From contig JAAVTG010000644.1 in assembly GCA_011947345.1 (NCBI GenBank), positions 1 to 64,000 of the forward strand: a DNA stretch of 64,000 nucleotides, given 5' to 3'. A program made the translations under genes and the position numbers. Within the stretch, counting starts at the first letter, position 1. The number at the start of each line of letters is the position of its first letter. Shown here piece after piece: positions 44,145 through 56,241 of this stretch. Below the pieces are notes generated by a model. That model saw only the letters and a program-made list of their open reading frames with translations. It made no database searches and was not told where the DNA came from. This DNA comes from Phytophthora quininea. Its lineage: Eukaryota > Oomycota > Peronosporomycetes > Peronosporales > Peronosporaceae.

Positions 44145-46785
44145 TTAAGACTTTGCTTCCATCGCGTTGGAGACAGCAATACTATTATCGCTCGCCTGGT
44201 TCAGCGCGCTGCTTTCATCTGGTGTCGGGGTTCTTGGTGCTTGATCAGCGGTCTCTCCAACAACAGATACGACATCTGCGATCAGCTCCGGTTTAGTTAC
44301 CGGTAATGTGCTTCTACCACTACACGATGGATGAATATCCATCATTTCCGGTGTAGAATCGACCGGAGGCTGCTCGTTCACCATGTCTCCGACCAAAGCG
44401 GCCGAGGTGGTCCTCAAATTATCAATGGGAGGCAGTTCCGTTGGAGTCATCGTAGCCTCCATAGTCGGAAGCTCCACTAGACCCGAGCAATTTGTCGAGT
44501 ATTCCAAAGAGACTTGAGTTGCTGAGAGTGATGGCTTTTCCATTTCATCCGCCGAGGAAACGACACCCATGCTTTCGAATGACTCTGTAGATGTTTGTGA
44601 ATTGTCGAGTGATTCACTCGGACACTCGTTGTCGGCTTCAGCTCTCTCCAATTCTTCGTCATCTCCAGGCAAAGTAGTTGCCGTATGCGGAGCCTGAACT
44701 CCAAGCTTCGATAACTCTGAATACGCGCGTTCAACGAAAAGAGCGGGTTCAGCTTTCCCCACGAAATTGTTCATTTCGACGGTTCTTTGCGAGTGATGCT
44801 CCTCGTGATAATACGAGCAGTGTTCTTGCCGCTTGCATGCGTCTCCTTGAGGGCACTTGTTGACACGGAACTCCGGCCAAAACCAACAAACTTCCCCCAA
44901 AGAGTGCGACTTTACGCAGTCTTTATCTTTGCACTCGGCTTGCAAGGCGCACAATAGACGCTTGGCCTTCATAAACTCCTTTGGGGGTTTGGCTCCGTGA
45001 GCAAATGGACACAATTCTTCTAGGTGGACATCGTCATGGCGTTGCGAGCTGGGTACTGGGCATCCAAGCACCATCAGGAGAGGATTGAACGTCAAGACTT
45101 CCACCTGGCTGTGAGCTTCGGGACAATTCTCACCCGTGCAATTTGCGCACAGTCGAGCCTTTGGCACGTTCAGCATCTGCTTCACGGCCATATCGTATTT
45201 TTGTTGCTCTGGGGGTGTCAAAGTCTGAAGTTTGGCCGCATAACGTCGGAAGTACTGGGCCACGTCAGTCTCAGATTGGATAGCACTGGAAACACGCGGC
45301 AATGCTTCAATTGACACCGGAGAAGTCTTCAGTAAGGCTGCCAGAGTACGCTCCGGAAACAGCATGCGCTCCACTTCTCCTACGTATTCATTCATCCCGG
45401 GCTGTCGCTTGCTGGTGTGATATTCTTTGTGAAATGCCGAACACCACCTTTTCCGCGTGCACTGCTGCCCTTCAGTACAATCAGCAACCCGAAATTTCGG
45501 GTTGAACCAGCACACCTCAGCTTCGGAATGCGCTTTCAGACAATCGTTATTCTTGCATTTCGCCATTGCCCAGCACAGCATCGTCTTGCCGTATCGCACC
45601 GTACCCCGCTCTTGATGTCATTATGCTTGAATAAACACAATGAGTTCGCGTGGATGTAGTCATTTCGAGACTTTTCTGGCACTGGGCACGAGAGAGTGAT
45701 CGCAACCGGATTGAATTGCATGGCCTCGAGCTTGCTATGAGACTCAGCGCAAATCTTGACGCCACCGCAATGACCAACCTTGGAGTCAGCACAGAGTCGA
45801 GCCTTGGGAACCAGCTTCATATGCTCTAGAATAGCAGCATATTTTGCTCGCTTTGGCGAGTGGACCAAGCATGTCCAGTAGTACGACACATACACGCTAC
45901 TAACGGACGAATTCCCTTCATTTTCGCCTTGGATGCTCGTTATTGGAGTCTTTGACGGGGATCCGACCGCGTCACGATAAGTTAGAAAGGGAGTCCCAGT
46001 AGTTTCCTTCACAGGACTTACAGCTTGGGTCTTTTGAAAGCGAGAAGTCTTGAATTCTTCACTCAGCTGTGCAATCTTGGGCAGCGTCTCCGCCATCGCT
46101 CCAATGGCACCACAAAGCTCAAGACGTTGGCAGAAGGTCAATTTTCCACGGTTATGGGAAGCGAAATTCCCAGTGTTCCAAATCGCGATCAGCGCAGCTC
46201 GCAGCCTGTTCACATTGGCTTTAGAGTTCGGGGAATCGTCAAGAGTGAAGGATGGATGTGCAAAGTCGCCATTCGCACTGGTATTCGACTGAAGCTCTTC
46301 GAGGAATGGCATCATCCAGTTGTTGACCAGCTCGCCGAGGAATTTTGTTGGCTTTCCTTTTCCACTCGAGGACGTTGATGCGCCAGATACAAGGACGTCT
46401 CGAACTCCAAGAGCATCCATATAAATGGGCAGCAAATGGTTGACAGTCGTCCGAATATCATTGCCAAGGCCTGCAGCAATATCGGCATGCAGTTCCTTGA
46501 CGTATTTTCCAGCTTGAAGTTTCCCTTCGCTGCCTTCTTGGAGCCACCCGACCAGACCTTCGGAGACTTCATTTCGAGCGAACAAATCGTCGATTATCGC
46601 GTCCAGTGGAGACTTGGACGAGGTAGCGGTGGTTGAGAGAGCGCTTACTTCGTCTCGGAGTTTGTTGAACACCGCCTTGGACTCGTCGCGAAGAGCATCC
46701 TCTAACGCACGCAGCCTGGACGTTTGGAAGACCGACCATTTGTTGAGGGTGTGGTCGAACCGCTCGTGAATTTGGTCCCCCATGG
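44145..46785 (-). CDS. CCCH-type zinc-finger protein, right copy, one frameshift
   Basis: ATG at 46783-46785, stop at 44145; about 880 codons. Four Cys/His modules alternate in two types. Type a: LCADSKVGHC..CAESHS..SCPVP and LCANCTGENCPEAHS..GCPVP..CPFAH. Type b: C-x4-C-x3-H followed by CWFxPxFRV and C-x5-C-x5-C-x3-H (CTEGQQC..CSAFH; CPQGDAC..CSYYH). The order is a-b-a-b, suggesting an internal duplication. An acidic, Ser/Thr-rich tail of ~190 residues follows. One G is missing near 45605 relative to the left arm's block (4 versus 5), shifting the frame between modules 1 and 2; this may be a read error. CCCH proteins generally bind RNA. No exact orthologue is recognised. Confidence 0.78.
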
Positions 46786-47031
46786 TTGTGGCCCAAAGTG
46801 GAGGGAGTCGACCAGCATTGACTAGTGTCACAATTATAACGGAATTGTGTCACCGAAAATTATCAGAAATGTGTAGTAAATTTGTACTTAAGGAAACATT
46901 GATCGATATTTTGTTCGAGGTAATAGCTTCGAGATTTTTGAGGCATTGCATTTAACGTGCCTGCTTCGCAGCCGCGTCATCTGCTCAGTGTCTGGTCAAA
47001 TTATCCTTCGCGATCACTCCCCCAAACTAAT

Positions 47032-48124
47032 TAGTTTGACTACGTATGACGCTTCTATGAACCATGTAAAATGGTGAAATATTTTATGAGCTGGTAAGTA
47101 TTAGGTAAAACAACGAAATTCGCCAACTCCAGGACCGCGTTGGCGAAGTCTTTGCTGACGGTCTCAATACCAGTTTTAAATTCGTAGTTCAAAGAACTAT
47201 CGTTAGCGTGACTCGATGAAATATACCGAATTTTTACCGGTATTTGGGGCGATTTCACTCCAAATGACTTAGATTTGAATGCTGCTCCACTGGGGGGTCG
47301 CGCGTCGAAACTAATCGGTATTTTTCTCTTTGGAATTAGGTGACCTTTTAATCATGATCACATCTGTATTTACAGGATGATAAATATGAGTAGGAGACCA
47401 GCATTCGCCTTTAGATACTCTCCATATCATCATTAAAAGTATCAAACTGAGTTGAGGTCACCGGATGCTGCTTAACGGAAAGCACACCAAGGAAAGCTCA
47501 AATAGCTCGCTGGGCACCCAGCACTCGCAGGAATGAGAAGCGATAACAAGTAGAAAGATCTGCACAAGAAATCTCTCACCAGAACGTCACCTAGTCGAAG
47601 AGCATTGTAGATAAATGCGCCCCACCTGAACCTGCGTTTCACTATCCCTCACACTTGGTACCAAACATACGGTGGGATGTCTACAGCGCTCGGAAGCGAC
47701 TGTTCGTCAACTTAAAAAAAGCCGCCGGCATTGATACTGTTGTATGGCATGAGGAAGATACCGCAAGGAATTCCTGTAAAAAAGGAGAACCCTGGAAGGA
47801 TACCCACACGCAGTCTTGTGTATGGTGCTCAAGGTCATCACTCTGGCTTTTACAAGATTGGAGGTAGGTGAAGATCAAAGTGGTGCAACGATGTTCATCT
47901 ACCGAGACTAAATTGTATGGTTAATGCAGATTGCTAGTGCGGATTGAAGGGCAGCAGAAGGAGCGGGAATGACAAATGTAAGTCTGCAACCACTAAATCC
48001 CTTGTATCCTTGAAGCTGAATATCTCCTCCTAACCTGAAGCTTGTCAGAATTCGCAGCCACCAAGGCTTGGCGAAGCCCATAAGCGCCAATTGGGTACCG
48101 TCATTAGCAGTGACAGTGACGAAG
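47032..48124. other. Intergenic stretch between palindrome and Helitron
   Basis: No gene recognised. The Helitron 5' end should be in or near this stretch, but neither a convincing TC terminus nor a hairpin was found. Confidence 0.4.
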
Positions 48125-50970
48125 ATGACACCGACATCCTATAGCACTTGGACGCTGCCTACAGGCGTGAAAGAGCAGGTCAAGTCCTCCGGAACTGTCG
48201 GGCAAAACAAGAAACAACGTACGATGAACAAAGACGACTATGTTGCAGCAGCCTTTATTGGGCTAGCAACTACAAAAGATAAGGACCAATGTATGCGTAT
48301 GCTACAAGATGCTTTGGGTGCTGAAGGTTTGGACGAGTGCTCATGCTTGGTGTGCGACCGTCTTGTGCTTCGCCGGGATTCGGTACGGAGAGAAGCGTCA
48401 GATTGGATGTACGTGGACATGATACGAAGGTGTTTGGGCGAAGCTGATAACGACCTCCCGAACGGGCTCGTGGAACAGTATGCAGCACCACCGCAGGTGG
48501 AGGGCCTTCACAACGTGCTGGCCTCACCGAGAGGGGTTCATTGCTATTTTGATGGCAATGAGTGTCCGACTGCATGGGTGTCTGTATCCAAGAAGTGTGA
48601 TGAATCCATTCGGAGCCAAAAACTACCCAAGCTTGCGATCTCAAATGAATTTTTCGTCGGGACATTGCCTGCTCACTTACGACAACTGACAATTCCGGAA
48701 CGATTCATGACGCGGGTGATGCGAGGCGGGTATCATCGTTGCATTCGCTCACATTGTGTTGCTTTTGACTGTTCTCCGGGGCCACCAATTACATTTCTAC
48801 CGTGTTCCTTAAATGCCGTGTCATCGTACCGAGTCGTTATGGTTGGCGATTTTACTGAAGGCCAAGTGCAGAAGGTCCAAAAGATGCATCGCGTACGAAG
48901 AGAGCTTGTTCACGATGTTTTCAACTTCTACAAAGCATTTAATGCGCTCTACGCCGGTGTTGTGTCCTGTGACGTGTTCATCACGGAGTATTCGGATAGT
49001 GATGTTGACAAGAATCTATTCGAACACGTCGACGACGACGATGGCCACTATGAGGGCCGACATGGACATGTAGCAGCAGAACGTTCGCGGGGAGATGGCG
49101 CATGGCACGTTCAAACTACACGTGAAGAGTAGGTGGTATTGGGGCGGCGAATCAATATGACTGATGATACTTCACCACCTATGGCAAGCTTCCACCCGCT
49201 GGTTGACCGCGCCGGAGGAATCGCCCAACCTGAACGTGAATTTATGATTCGACAGTCCAATAAACTTTTGAGTGACATTCATGGAGATCTGTTTGCCCGC
49301 TTATTTTCCTCATCTCTTTCCTTATGGTCGTAGACACCCTGGAGACCGCCGTCGACTACCTGTATCTGTGAAAGAGTGCGCGAAGCATTACATCTCTCTA
49401 AGTCTACAACAATTTGCAGAGGACGAGTTATTCGCCTTGGTCGCGTTTGATAGAATTTCGATGGAACACATGTACATTCAAAATTCGGTCCGTTGTCGTC
49501 GTTTCCCTCAGATGTACGATGGGTATGAAAACATTGGCTCAGAGCTGCTTGGGGCAGCTCTACTTGCCAACGAGCGAAGGCGACAGGGTTGCATCCCGCA
49601 ACACCATCTCACAGACAGCGTCGCTGATAAGTTTTAAAGACGGTCGAGTTAACATCAGGTGCTGTGTGGGAAGTAACGCTGAACGATCTCGATGCAGACA
49701 AAGAGCATTTGCCTATCAAACCCGGTTCGGGCAGCCGGCACTCTTTATTACACTGACCTCTAATGTTGAAAACGCATTCGCGATGGTGTGTTACACTGGT
49801 ACAGCCTCCGTGGAGTCGCTGTTTGACGTTCTAGAGGCAAAATTACCTAGTAAATCAGAGTTGCGTGAGGCCAGTCTAAACAATGACTGTGCATCAGCAC
49901 GGTTGTTCATGCGTCAGGTTGACCCCTTCATTAAGTGCTGCTTGGGATTCGATCCTCCTACCAACAAAAGCTCGCCCACCATGCGCATGGGATATTTATT
50001 GAAGTTTCAGCCTACTTTGGTATGGTGAAAATGCAGGGTAGAGGCACTCTCCACCTGCATATCCTGGTTTGGCTTGAACACTGCCCACCAACTCTGCTGC
50101 TGTCGACGCTGCTTTACATGGTGCCCACGCGGACACATTTAAGAAGGCTGTTGAGATTTACGCCGACAGTCTAGTGAGCAACCAACTGCCAATCGGTTGC
50201 AAAACTACGAATGCTTTCATTGCGGGGCTTCTATTTCAAACCTTGACGCATTACCCATAGCTGACTTCATGAAGCAAGCTCCGCGGAGAAAAAACAAGCT
50301 AACGACAAAAACAAATAGCAGAACCAGTACTACTAAGATGCAATACCTGCCGATCGGAATTTAGTTCCCAGCAAGTTTTACGGAGCGTACTTCTTAAGCA
50401 TCGGCCCCTACATTGGCCACCATTCAGCCATTGTCGTGTACGGAAAAGGAAGAGCAAGCTAGGACGGAACTCGTGTGTCGTGACACCAAGGTGCAAACCA
50501 TCCATGTGGTAGAAGAACGTGAGAATATGCAAGAAAGCATACATGGAGAAACTGATCTACGAAACGAATATGGGCTCACCGCAATCGAAACAAAGCAAGT
50601 GCTTGAGTCTGCAAACTGTGTACGAATGCAAATGTGCAAAACCAATGAAGACCCTTTTCAAAACGACACCTTAACGCGTTTGATTGAAATGTTGCCTGCC
50701 TCAAAGACTGACAGCCGTATGAAGAAGCAGGATATGGACTACATGGTTTCCGCACTTGTACTTTTGCTGAATCAGCACTGGTGGTGCCACACCACCAGTT
50801 GCTTTAAATAATCCAGAGCATCAGCAAACGCAACATTCTGTCGATACTCGTTTCCCCGTGAACGCGTAGCGAAACGGTGTTCAGTTCATCTGGCGTCGAA
50901 CTGAAGCGTGGGGAATCTCACGAGTTTATCAACGGTTTCAATTTTGTGTTCATGGCATGCTTTAAATGTA
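48125..50970 (+). pseudogene. Helitron Rep/helicase, 5' part (DUF6570, Helitron_like_N, HUH motif)
   Basis: First in-frame ATG at 48125. CSCLVCDRLVL and LPKLAISNEFFVGTLP mark the DUF6570 region. A frameshift at 49132 is followed by LFPYGRRHPGDRRR and LSLQQFAEDELFALVAFD (Helitron-like N). After another break come the Rep motif QPALFITLTSN (~49738-49770) and the HUH motif GRGTLHLHILVWLE, with His codons at 50052-50054 and 50058-50060. Downstream, CNTCRSEFSS and NQHWWCHTTSCFK match the linker. The part ends in FNFVFMACFKC at 50969, where the Crypton begins. At least four frame breaks. Confidence 0.85.
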
Positions 50971-53323
50971 TAGATAGATGGAATTCGTCGTGCATTTTAA
51001 ACGACACGTTTTTATTGGTCGAAAAAGCTACGTGTTCTTGAAAGGTCACTTTGTTCCGATGGAGGATCTCGATGCGCGTGTGGGGAAGTTCTGGGAAATA
51101 CTATAGCGGAGAAGACCAAGTACATTTATTTGCGAGCGTTGGCTCGGTTTGTGGAGTGGCTGTACATTAACACGGATGTAAATGGTCGACAGGCCCTGTT
51201 TACCAGTGAATTTCGAGAGCTTGAAGTCATAAATGCTAACATAATCACGCTGTGGTTTTCTACAGCTCCATTACGAAGTCCGTTAACTTTGGATGTTTTG
51301 ACAACGCAAGATTGCATGAGATATTTGATTTCTATGGAGCAACGTGGAGCGACCGGTAAATCCACGTTCGGAAATGTGCGCTCAGCAATTGTATATTTGT
51401 ACACCACGACAGAAACTTCCCGACCTCGCGACTTTGATTCGCAAATGCGGCGCTTCTTTAAGGGCCTCCACCATACTGTGACCAGAGGCGCACAAAACAG
51501 CAACAACAGTCTTTGTGAGGGGAAGGAGCCTTTTAGCTTTTCGATGTACAGAGCAGTGGTAAAAGCAATGTTGCAGTCAGACAGGAAGCAAGAAGTCTTT
51601 GGGCATGTATTTCTTCTCACTAGTTGGAATTTGATGTGTCGTGCAAAAACACCAAGTCTATCCGCTGTGGACATCTTTCGTGGCGTGAAGATGCTATGAC
51701 TGTAACGTTTGCGCACATGAAAAACGATCAGGACGGAAGCCGCCCCCGAGACCCCAGGCGTTTGTATGCAAACCCGATTATGCCATAATTATGCCCAGTG
51801 CTTGGTTTTGGGATTTATTTTGCTGTGCTGGGGTTTTCACAGGACGGTAAAGTCTTCCCCGGAGGAAATCAGTACAGTCGATTCCTGAAAGTACTGAAAG
51901 GTGTGCTTAATGGAGGTGTCGTTCAAAGTGTTCTAGGCGAGGTTGGTTTGACAGCGGAAGCGTTCGGTACGCATTCGGCACGAAAAGGATCAGCAACTTA
52001 CGTTAGTAGCTGTTCGACGTCAGGTCCGTCGGCAGCATCTATCTGTCTTCGAGCCGGATGGACTCTTCCAGGAGTGCAAGACAAGTACGTCCGCTTTGAG
52101 GCCGCTGGTGACATGGTTGTAGGCCGCTACGTTGCTGGACTTCCTTTTGATTCGCCTAATTTTGCCATACTACCCCGTTTTTCACTACTCAAAGTGATCG
52201 AGATGATGAAAAATTGGAGCTGCAGCAACGCATTAAAAGTGCACTCGATTCTGTGTTTCCTGGCGCGCCGCCAAATTTGCGATGGATTTGTCAATTTGGT
52301 CTTGCATCGCTACTCTATCACAAAGTGTTTTTACAAACAACTTTGCCACCGACACACTTGCTGTTTGCTACTCCGCTTTTCAATAGTAGAAATGAGGCGG
52401 AATTTGAGTGGTTACGCCGGCATATCGACTGTCGAAATTTCAAAGCGGACGACTACATTACTCCTACTGGTATTCCTCCACACGTTGGCCTGATGGTCGA
52501 ATTATCTAGTTACAAGGCTGAAATTGCGGAAATGAGAGAGAAACTTGCTGCATCCTTTGAGGAATCGCTTAAACGCCACATTACCGGGCCCGTCATGACG
52601 ATGGAAGCGCTGGAGACTGCATTTGCGTCAGTCTTGGCACGTTCGAATTTGTTGCATCAAGAGCAGCGAGCAGCAGCCCCAGCAAGCGAGCTTCCTGTAC
52701 CACCAGTGAGCACTACACATGGAAACCTTTATACGTGGGACGGCAGCTTTCATCGCGTCCCGAAAGAGTTTTTGCTGCCTTCAGGAACGCTTAGAGTTAT
52801 TTGGCAACTTTGGTGTGCTGGGCAGCCGCCATTGAGACTGCTTTCAAAGCAAAACATGTCCTCCAGGCTGAAAAAGGTTCGGCTTGCAGAACTACGACGT
52901 GTGATGCTGTTGGTTGAGGGACTACTGATGCACGATGAGATTCACTGGGCGAACAGTTCTACTGATGCAGCAGGTCTTCTTTTCGAGCAGATAAAGGTTC
53001 ACCTGTCTTTCGTGTCCACATCAAACAAGGGAAGAGGGCGTAGGTTGGACCAGTTGTCGTGGCGCACGCTTGCTCGCGAAATTAAAGCATAAATTGTGTT
53101 AGTTTTCGTGTTGATTTTGCTTTATACGTTGAAAATGCGTGCAAGCTTGCATTTTAATGTTGTAGTGCAAGCTTCACTACGATTTCCAGCGCATTTTTGA
53201 ATGTCATCGTTTCATCTGGGTTTTGTATTGCTACCATTTTTGGATGTCGGGAATTTGTCGGCCATGGTGAACCACGAAATTCATACAAAACAATATGTTT
53301 GCACGACGTTTTCCGTAGAAGTA
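50971..53323 (+). mobile_element. Crypton-like element (2353 bp) nested in the Helitron Rep gene
   Basis: Removing 50971-53323 joins the codons for FKC and NHDIQVL, the expected Helitron sequence, without loss. The flanks share only gta (50968-50970 and 53321-53323), as expected for tyrosine-recombinase integration at a short shared core with no target duplication. Subterminal inverted repeats cgtcgtgca (50986-50994) and tgcacgacg (53300-53308) lie 15 and 15 bases inside the ends. The element contains a single tyrosine-recombinase gene. Confidence 0.85.
51059..53092 (+). pseudogene. Crypton tyrosine recombinase (nested element)
   Basis: ATG at 51059, stop at 53090-53092. The frame breaks near 51102, between 51695 and 51800, and near 52190. 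A helical N-terminal domain (LARFVEWLYIN, NVRSAIVYLYTTT) precedes the catalytic part: R in SWNLMCRAKT (codon 51640-51642), HxxR in GTHSARKGSA (His 51972-51974, Arg 51981-51983), RAGWTLPGVQDKY with the likely nucleophile Tyr at 52086-52088. The C-terminal half has a coiled coil (YKAEIAEMREKLAASFEE) and a Trp-rich domain (YTWDGSFHRVPKEF, WQLWCAGQPPLR) that probably binds DNA. It is a different lineage from the Crypton at 24.4-26.3 kb, judged by weak residue identity. Confidence 0.82.
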
Positions 53324-54878
53324 ATCATGACATACAAGTACTGGTGGGTGGTGGTGATGCTACCGACCGGATATATTACTGCTGCAAATACGTCACCAAG
53401 CAACAGAGGTGAGTGGATTCCTGCGTTGCCGTAGCTCTCGCTGCATTCAAAATACGAAGGGAAAAGGAACTTTTAGCAGAATCGGCCCAAATTTTCAATC
53501 CTAGGGAACGATTGAACTGCGCACGAAGACGCGTGGCTTCAATAGTGTATGCGACTACTAATCGTCAAGAAGTTGCAGATCTTATGGCAGCGCTTTATCT
53601 CTGCCGAGGCTCATGCTGTTATTTTAGTGTTGGGTGCGTCTCGTTACCATTGGGAGAAGTCGTACGACAGCTATGCTCAACGGAGGAATATTCGTGTTAT
53701 CTTGTTACCGAAACTGGATGCGATCACGATCAATTTCATGCTGTATCTTTCCTAGATGACTACATTTATCGCCCCGAAGTCCTACTGGATTCTAATTTGT
53801 ATGAGTTTTCGATGAGGTACTATCGAAAGCGAGATGTTAATACTAAGTCCAAGTTTCGGTTCATGCAGAGGCACCCATTACAGAATAGTCATAGTCTTGG
53901 CCAGCGCAGGACGGATGCAGTTCCCGTCATTTACGGCTACCGATTGCCGTACGTCGTTCAAGGAACGTCACAGGAACTGCAATACAAACGAGCTCTTCTA
54001 TCACTCGTGCTTTTAAGCCCTTCCGTGCGCTGGATGATTTGATAGGATCTCGGTCATGCGATGACGATGATGCATGGCTCCAGGCTTACAAGAGCTGGGA
54101 AGGAACGCGCAGTGTGTTCGTCAGAACGATTATGAACAATATGGTTGACTACTATAGTGATTCCAGCCATGCGAAAATGGCGGCTGAAAGCTGTCACCCG
54201 TCTAAAGATGTGGAAACCCACGGAGATAGTTCGGACGAAGATACATCAGATGACGATAACGACGGTTTTTGTTTTTGCGAGGACATTAGCAATGATAAAA
54301 TAGAGTGTAGCGAACGGATAGATCCCGACATTGTTGATTGGAATTCCGTTTCTGACGGCTTGCACGCACCAGAAAGCTGTTCCCTTAATCCATCGATCTA
54401 CCCAACCTCAGCCCTCCCAAAGCCACGAGTAGCGCCTATGTTGCGGGCATTTGACGATGCTCATCTGTTGGAAAGTATTGCAGCGGGGGCAGCAGCAAAG
54501 ACAGCTACTCATCAAATGGGTGCTTCGTACCCATCTGTGAGCGATATGAGGAAGTGGGTTGTTGATCCCTCCACAGATAATGGCGCCACTATTTCCATTC
54601 CACAGTTTACCCAAGCAGATCGCGGCACAAAAGTGATTGAATTACTCGAAGACGCACTGCATGAATCAACAATGATTTGGGACTCAACATACGTATCCCC
54701 AGCTCCGGTAGTAGCAAGGGTCAGGCAGTTTGCCACAATTGCCGATATTTCAAAACATTTTACTCTTAATGAGAAACAGCATTATGCTTTTAAGGTAATT
54801 GGAACGGCGTTGCTTACCCGATGGCAACATACAGAGACATTCGCGTATTTGGATGGAGACATCAGCGCGGCACTATGA
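53324..54878 (+). pseudogene. Helitron Rep, tyrosine motif and linker
   Basis: Begins with NHDIQVLVGGGDATDRIYY. The Rep tyrosines are in IYYCCKYVTK (Tyr codons 53374-53379 and 53389-53391), so the nuclease active site is split from its HUH half by the Crypton. FLDDYIYRPEVL and YEFSMRYYRKRDV follow. A frame break near 54013 (T run) leads into an acidic linker (GDSSDEDTSDDDNDG) and FTLNEKQHYAFKVIG, the entry to the helicase. Confidence 0.85.
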
Positions 54879-56241
54879 GCTGACCAACTCCGGTTTTTCC
54901 TTGGTGGAGAAGGTGGGACTGGCAAAAGCCGAGTCATTGGTGCTGTCGAAATGCTGTACACAAGCTGGGGTCGACCAGATGGTCTTACTAAGACCGCTTT
55001 AACAGGCAAGGCTGCAACTTTAATTGGGGGAGCGACGTTGGCGAGTTTTTGCTTCAGCTTCGCCGACAAAACTGCGCCGAAATGGTTGTGAATATTTCCA
55101 TAATTGCTATTGACGAAATCTCGATGATGAAAAGACTCAGCTCGCTCAACTAGACAAGTTGTTACGCATGGCAAAGCGTGTACCCGATGTTTTATTTGGA
55201 GGAGTTCACGTCGTCCTCGTAGGTGACTTCCTAAAATTGCCTCCTGTTGGGGCGGACCCGCTGTATCGCTCGTCAGCATCTAAGCGAAATCAACACGTGA
55301 ATGACTACGCAGGATACTAATTGTGGCGTTCCTTTCAGACAGTGATCGTACTTGAAGATTCTGTGCGATTCCGGGCGGATCCTGAGTGGGGACTAGGTTG
55401 TCGCCAGGCACGACTCGGAGTTTGGACGCCAGAATTTGTGAAAATAATAAATTTACGCGTGATGAAAACTGATGCCCTGCTGCAATCTTCCGGTGTCAGC
55501 GGCACTTCGCCGCCAACCTTCGTGACACCTGACAATACGACCAGACTTGCAAGCAATAACTTATTCATTGCGACTGCTGCTAAGGCTGTGCCTCACAACA
55601 AGTTTCCAGTCCGAGTGGTTGCTGATTTTAAAGGCAAATTAGCTGCGTTGAGTCGAAAAGAGCGACAAATGGTTATGTCACTTCCTGACTCAAAATTTGT
55701 ACGCATGGCGCCCTATCTGGACTTGGTGCTTGGCATGACTATCCAGGTTTCGCAAAACATCAGACCTGCAAAATTCGTTGCGAATGGGACCCTTGGCATG
55801 CTAGAAGAAATTGTGTATGAACCAGGGACTACGTTTCGAATCGTACACGATAGCGTTGCAGGTTACTGTGTCATGATTCCTAGCTCACCTCTATCTGCAG
55901 TGATTATGCGCTTGCCGCGCGGAGATAATGCAGCTGCAATGCGTGGCTGCGATGACACAGATTTGTTTCCATTGCTATTTGAGAGCCAGGCGTATAGCGA
56001 ATGCTTGATACCACTACATGGTAGTTTTCGTGGGAAACCTCGCGCTCTAGTCGTGCGCATTAAGCAGTTCCCGTTCGTGTGTGCAGTTGCTTCTACTGTA
56101 TATAAGGTGCAAGGAGAGACACTGCAGAATATGGTTTCTGAATGGAAGTCCAAGACTGGCATTGCAAATAAACGAGAGCAACCGTATTTATTGGTCTCAA
56201 GGGTAACTTCTCGGTTGCATTTACGACACTCAGTCCTATGA
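54879..56241 (+). pseudogene. Helitron Pif1-type helicase domain
   Basis: Walker A is GGEGGTGKS at 54903-54929. Walker B is IIAIDEISMM (~55100-55130). GGVHVVLVGDFLKLPPVG (~55198-55250) and STVYKVQGETL (~56090-56125) are Helitron helicase motifs. Frame breaks lie near 55075 (in-frame stop), 55143 and 55230-55320. The frame ends at the TGA at 56239-56241 after LVSRVTSRLHL. The helicase would unwind donor DNA during rolling-circle transposition. Confidence 0.85.

Larger units (their letters stand above)
40826..47031 (-). repeat. Right arm of the palindrome
   Basis: Reverse complement of 29712-35908. It carries the uninverted CCCH gene and adjoins the rest of the NLP gene (40502-40825). The 4.9 kb between the arms is single copy apart from the LINE insertion. 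Confidence 0.92.
48125..56241 (+). mobile_element. Helitron (Rep/helicase element), interrupted by a Crypton
   Basis: Coding parts appear in canonical order: DUF6570-like N-terminus, Helitron-like N domain, HUH endonuclease, CxxC-rich segment, Rep tyrosine motif and a Pif1-type helicase. The continuous Helitron sequence is broken at 50970 and resumes at 53324 in the same codon context. Helitrons move by rolling-circle replication using the Rep nuclease and helicase. Multiple frameshifts make this copy inactive. Element ends were not located. Confidence 0.88.

Noticed and set aside
50979..51107. Short frame from the ATG at 50979 as the true N-terminus of the nested recombinase
   Set aside because: It covers the subterminal inverted repeat and reads as low-complexity; the ATG at 51059 fits better.
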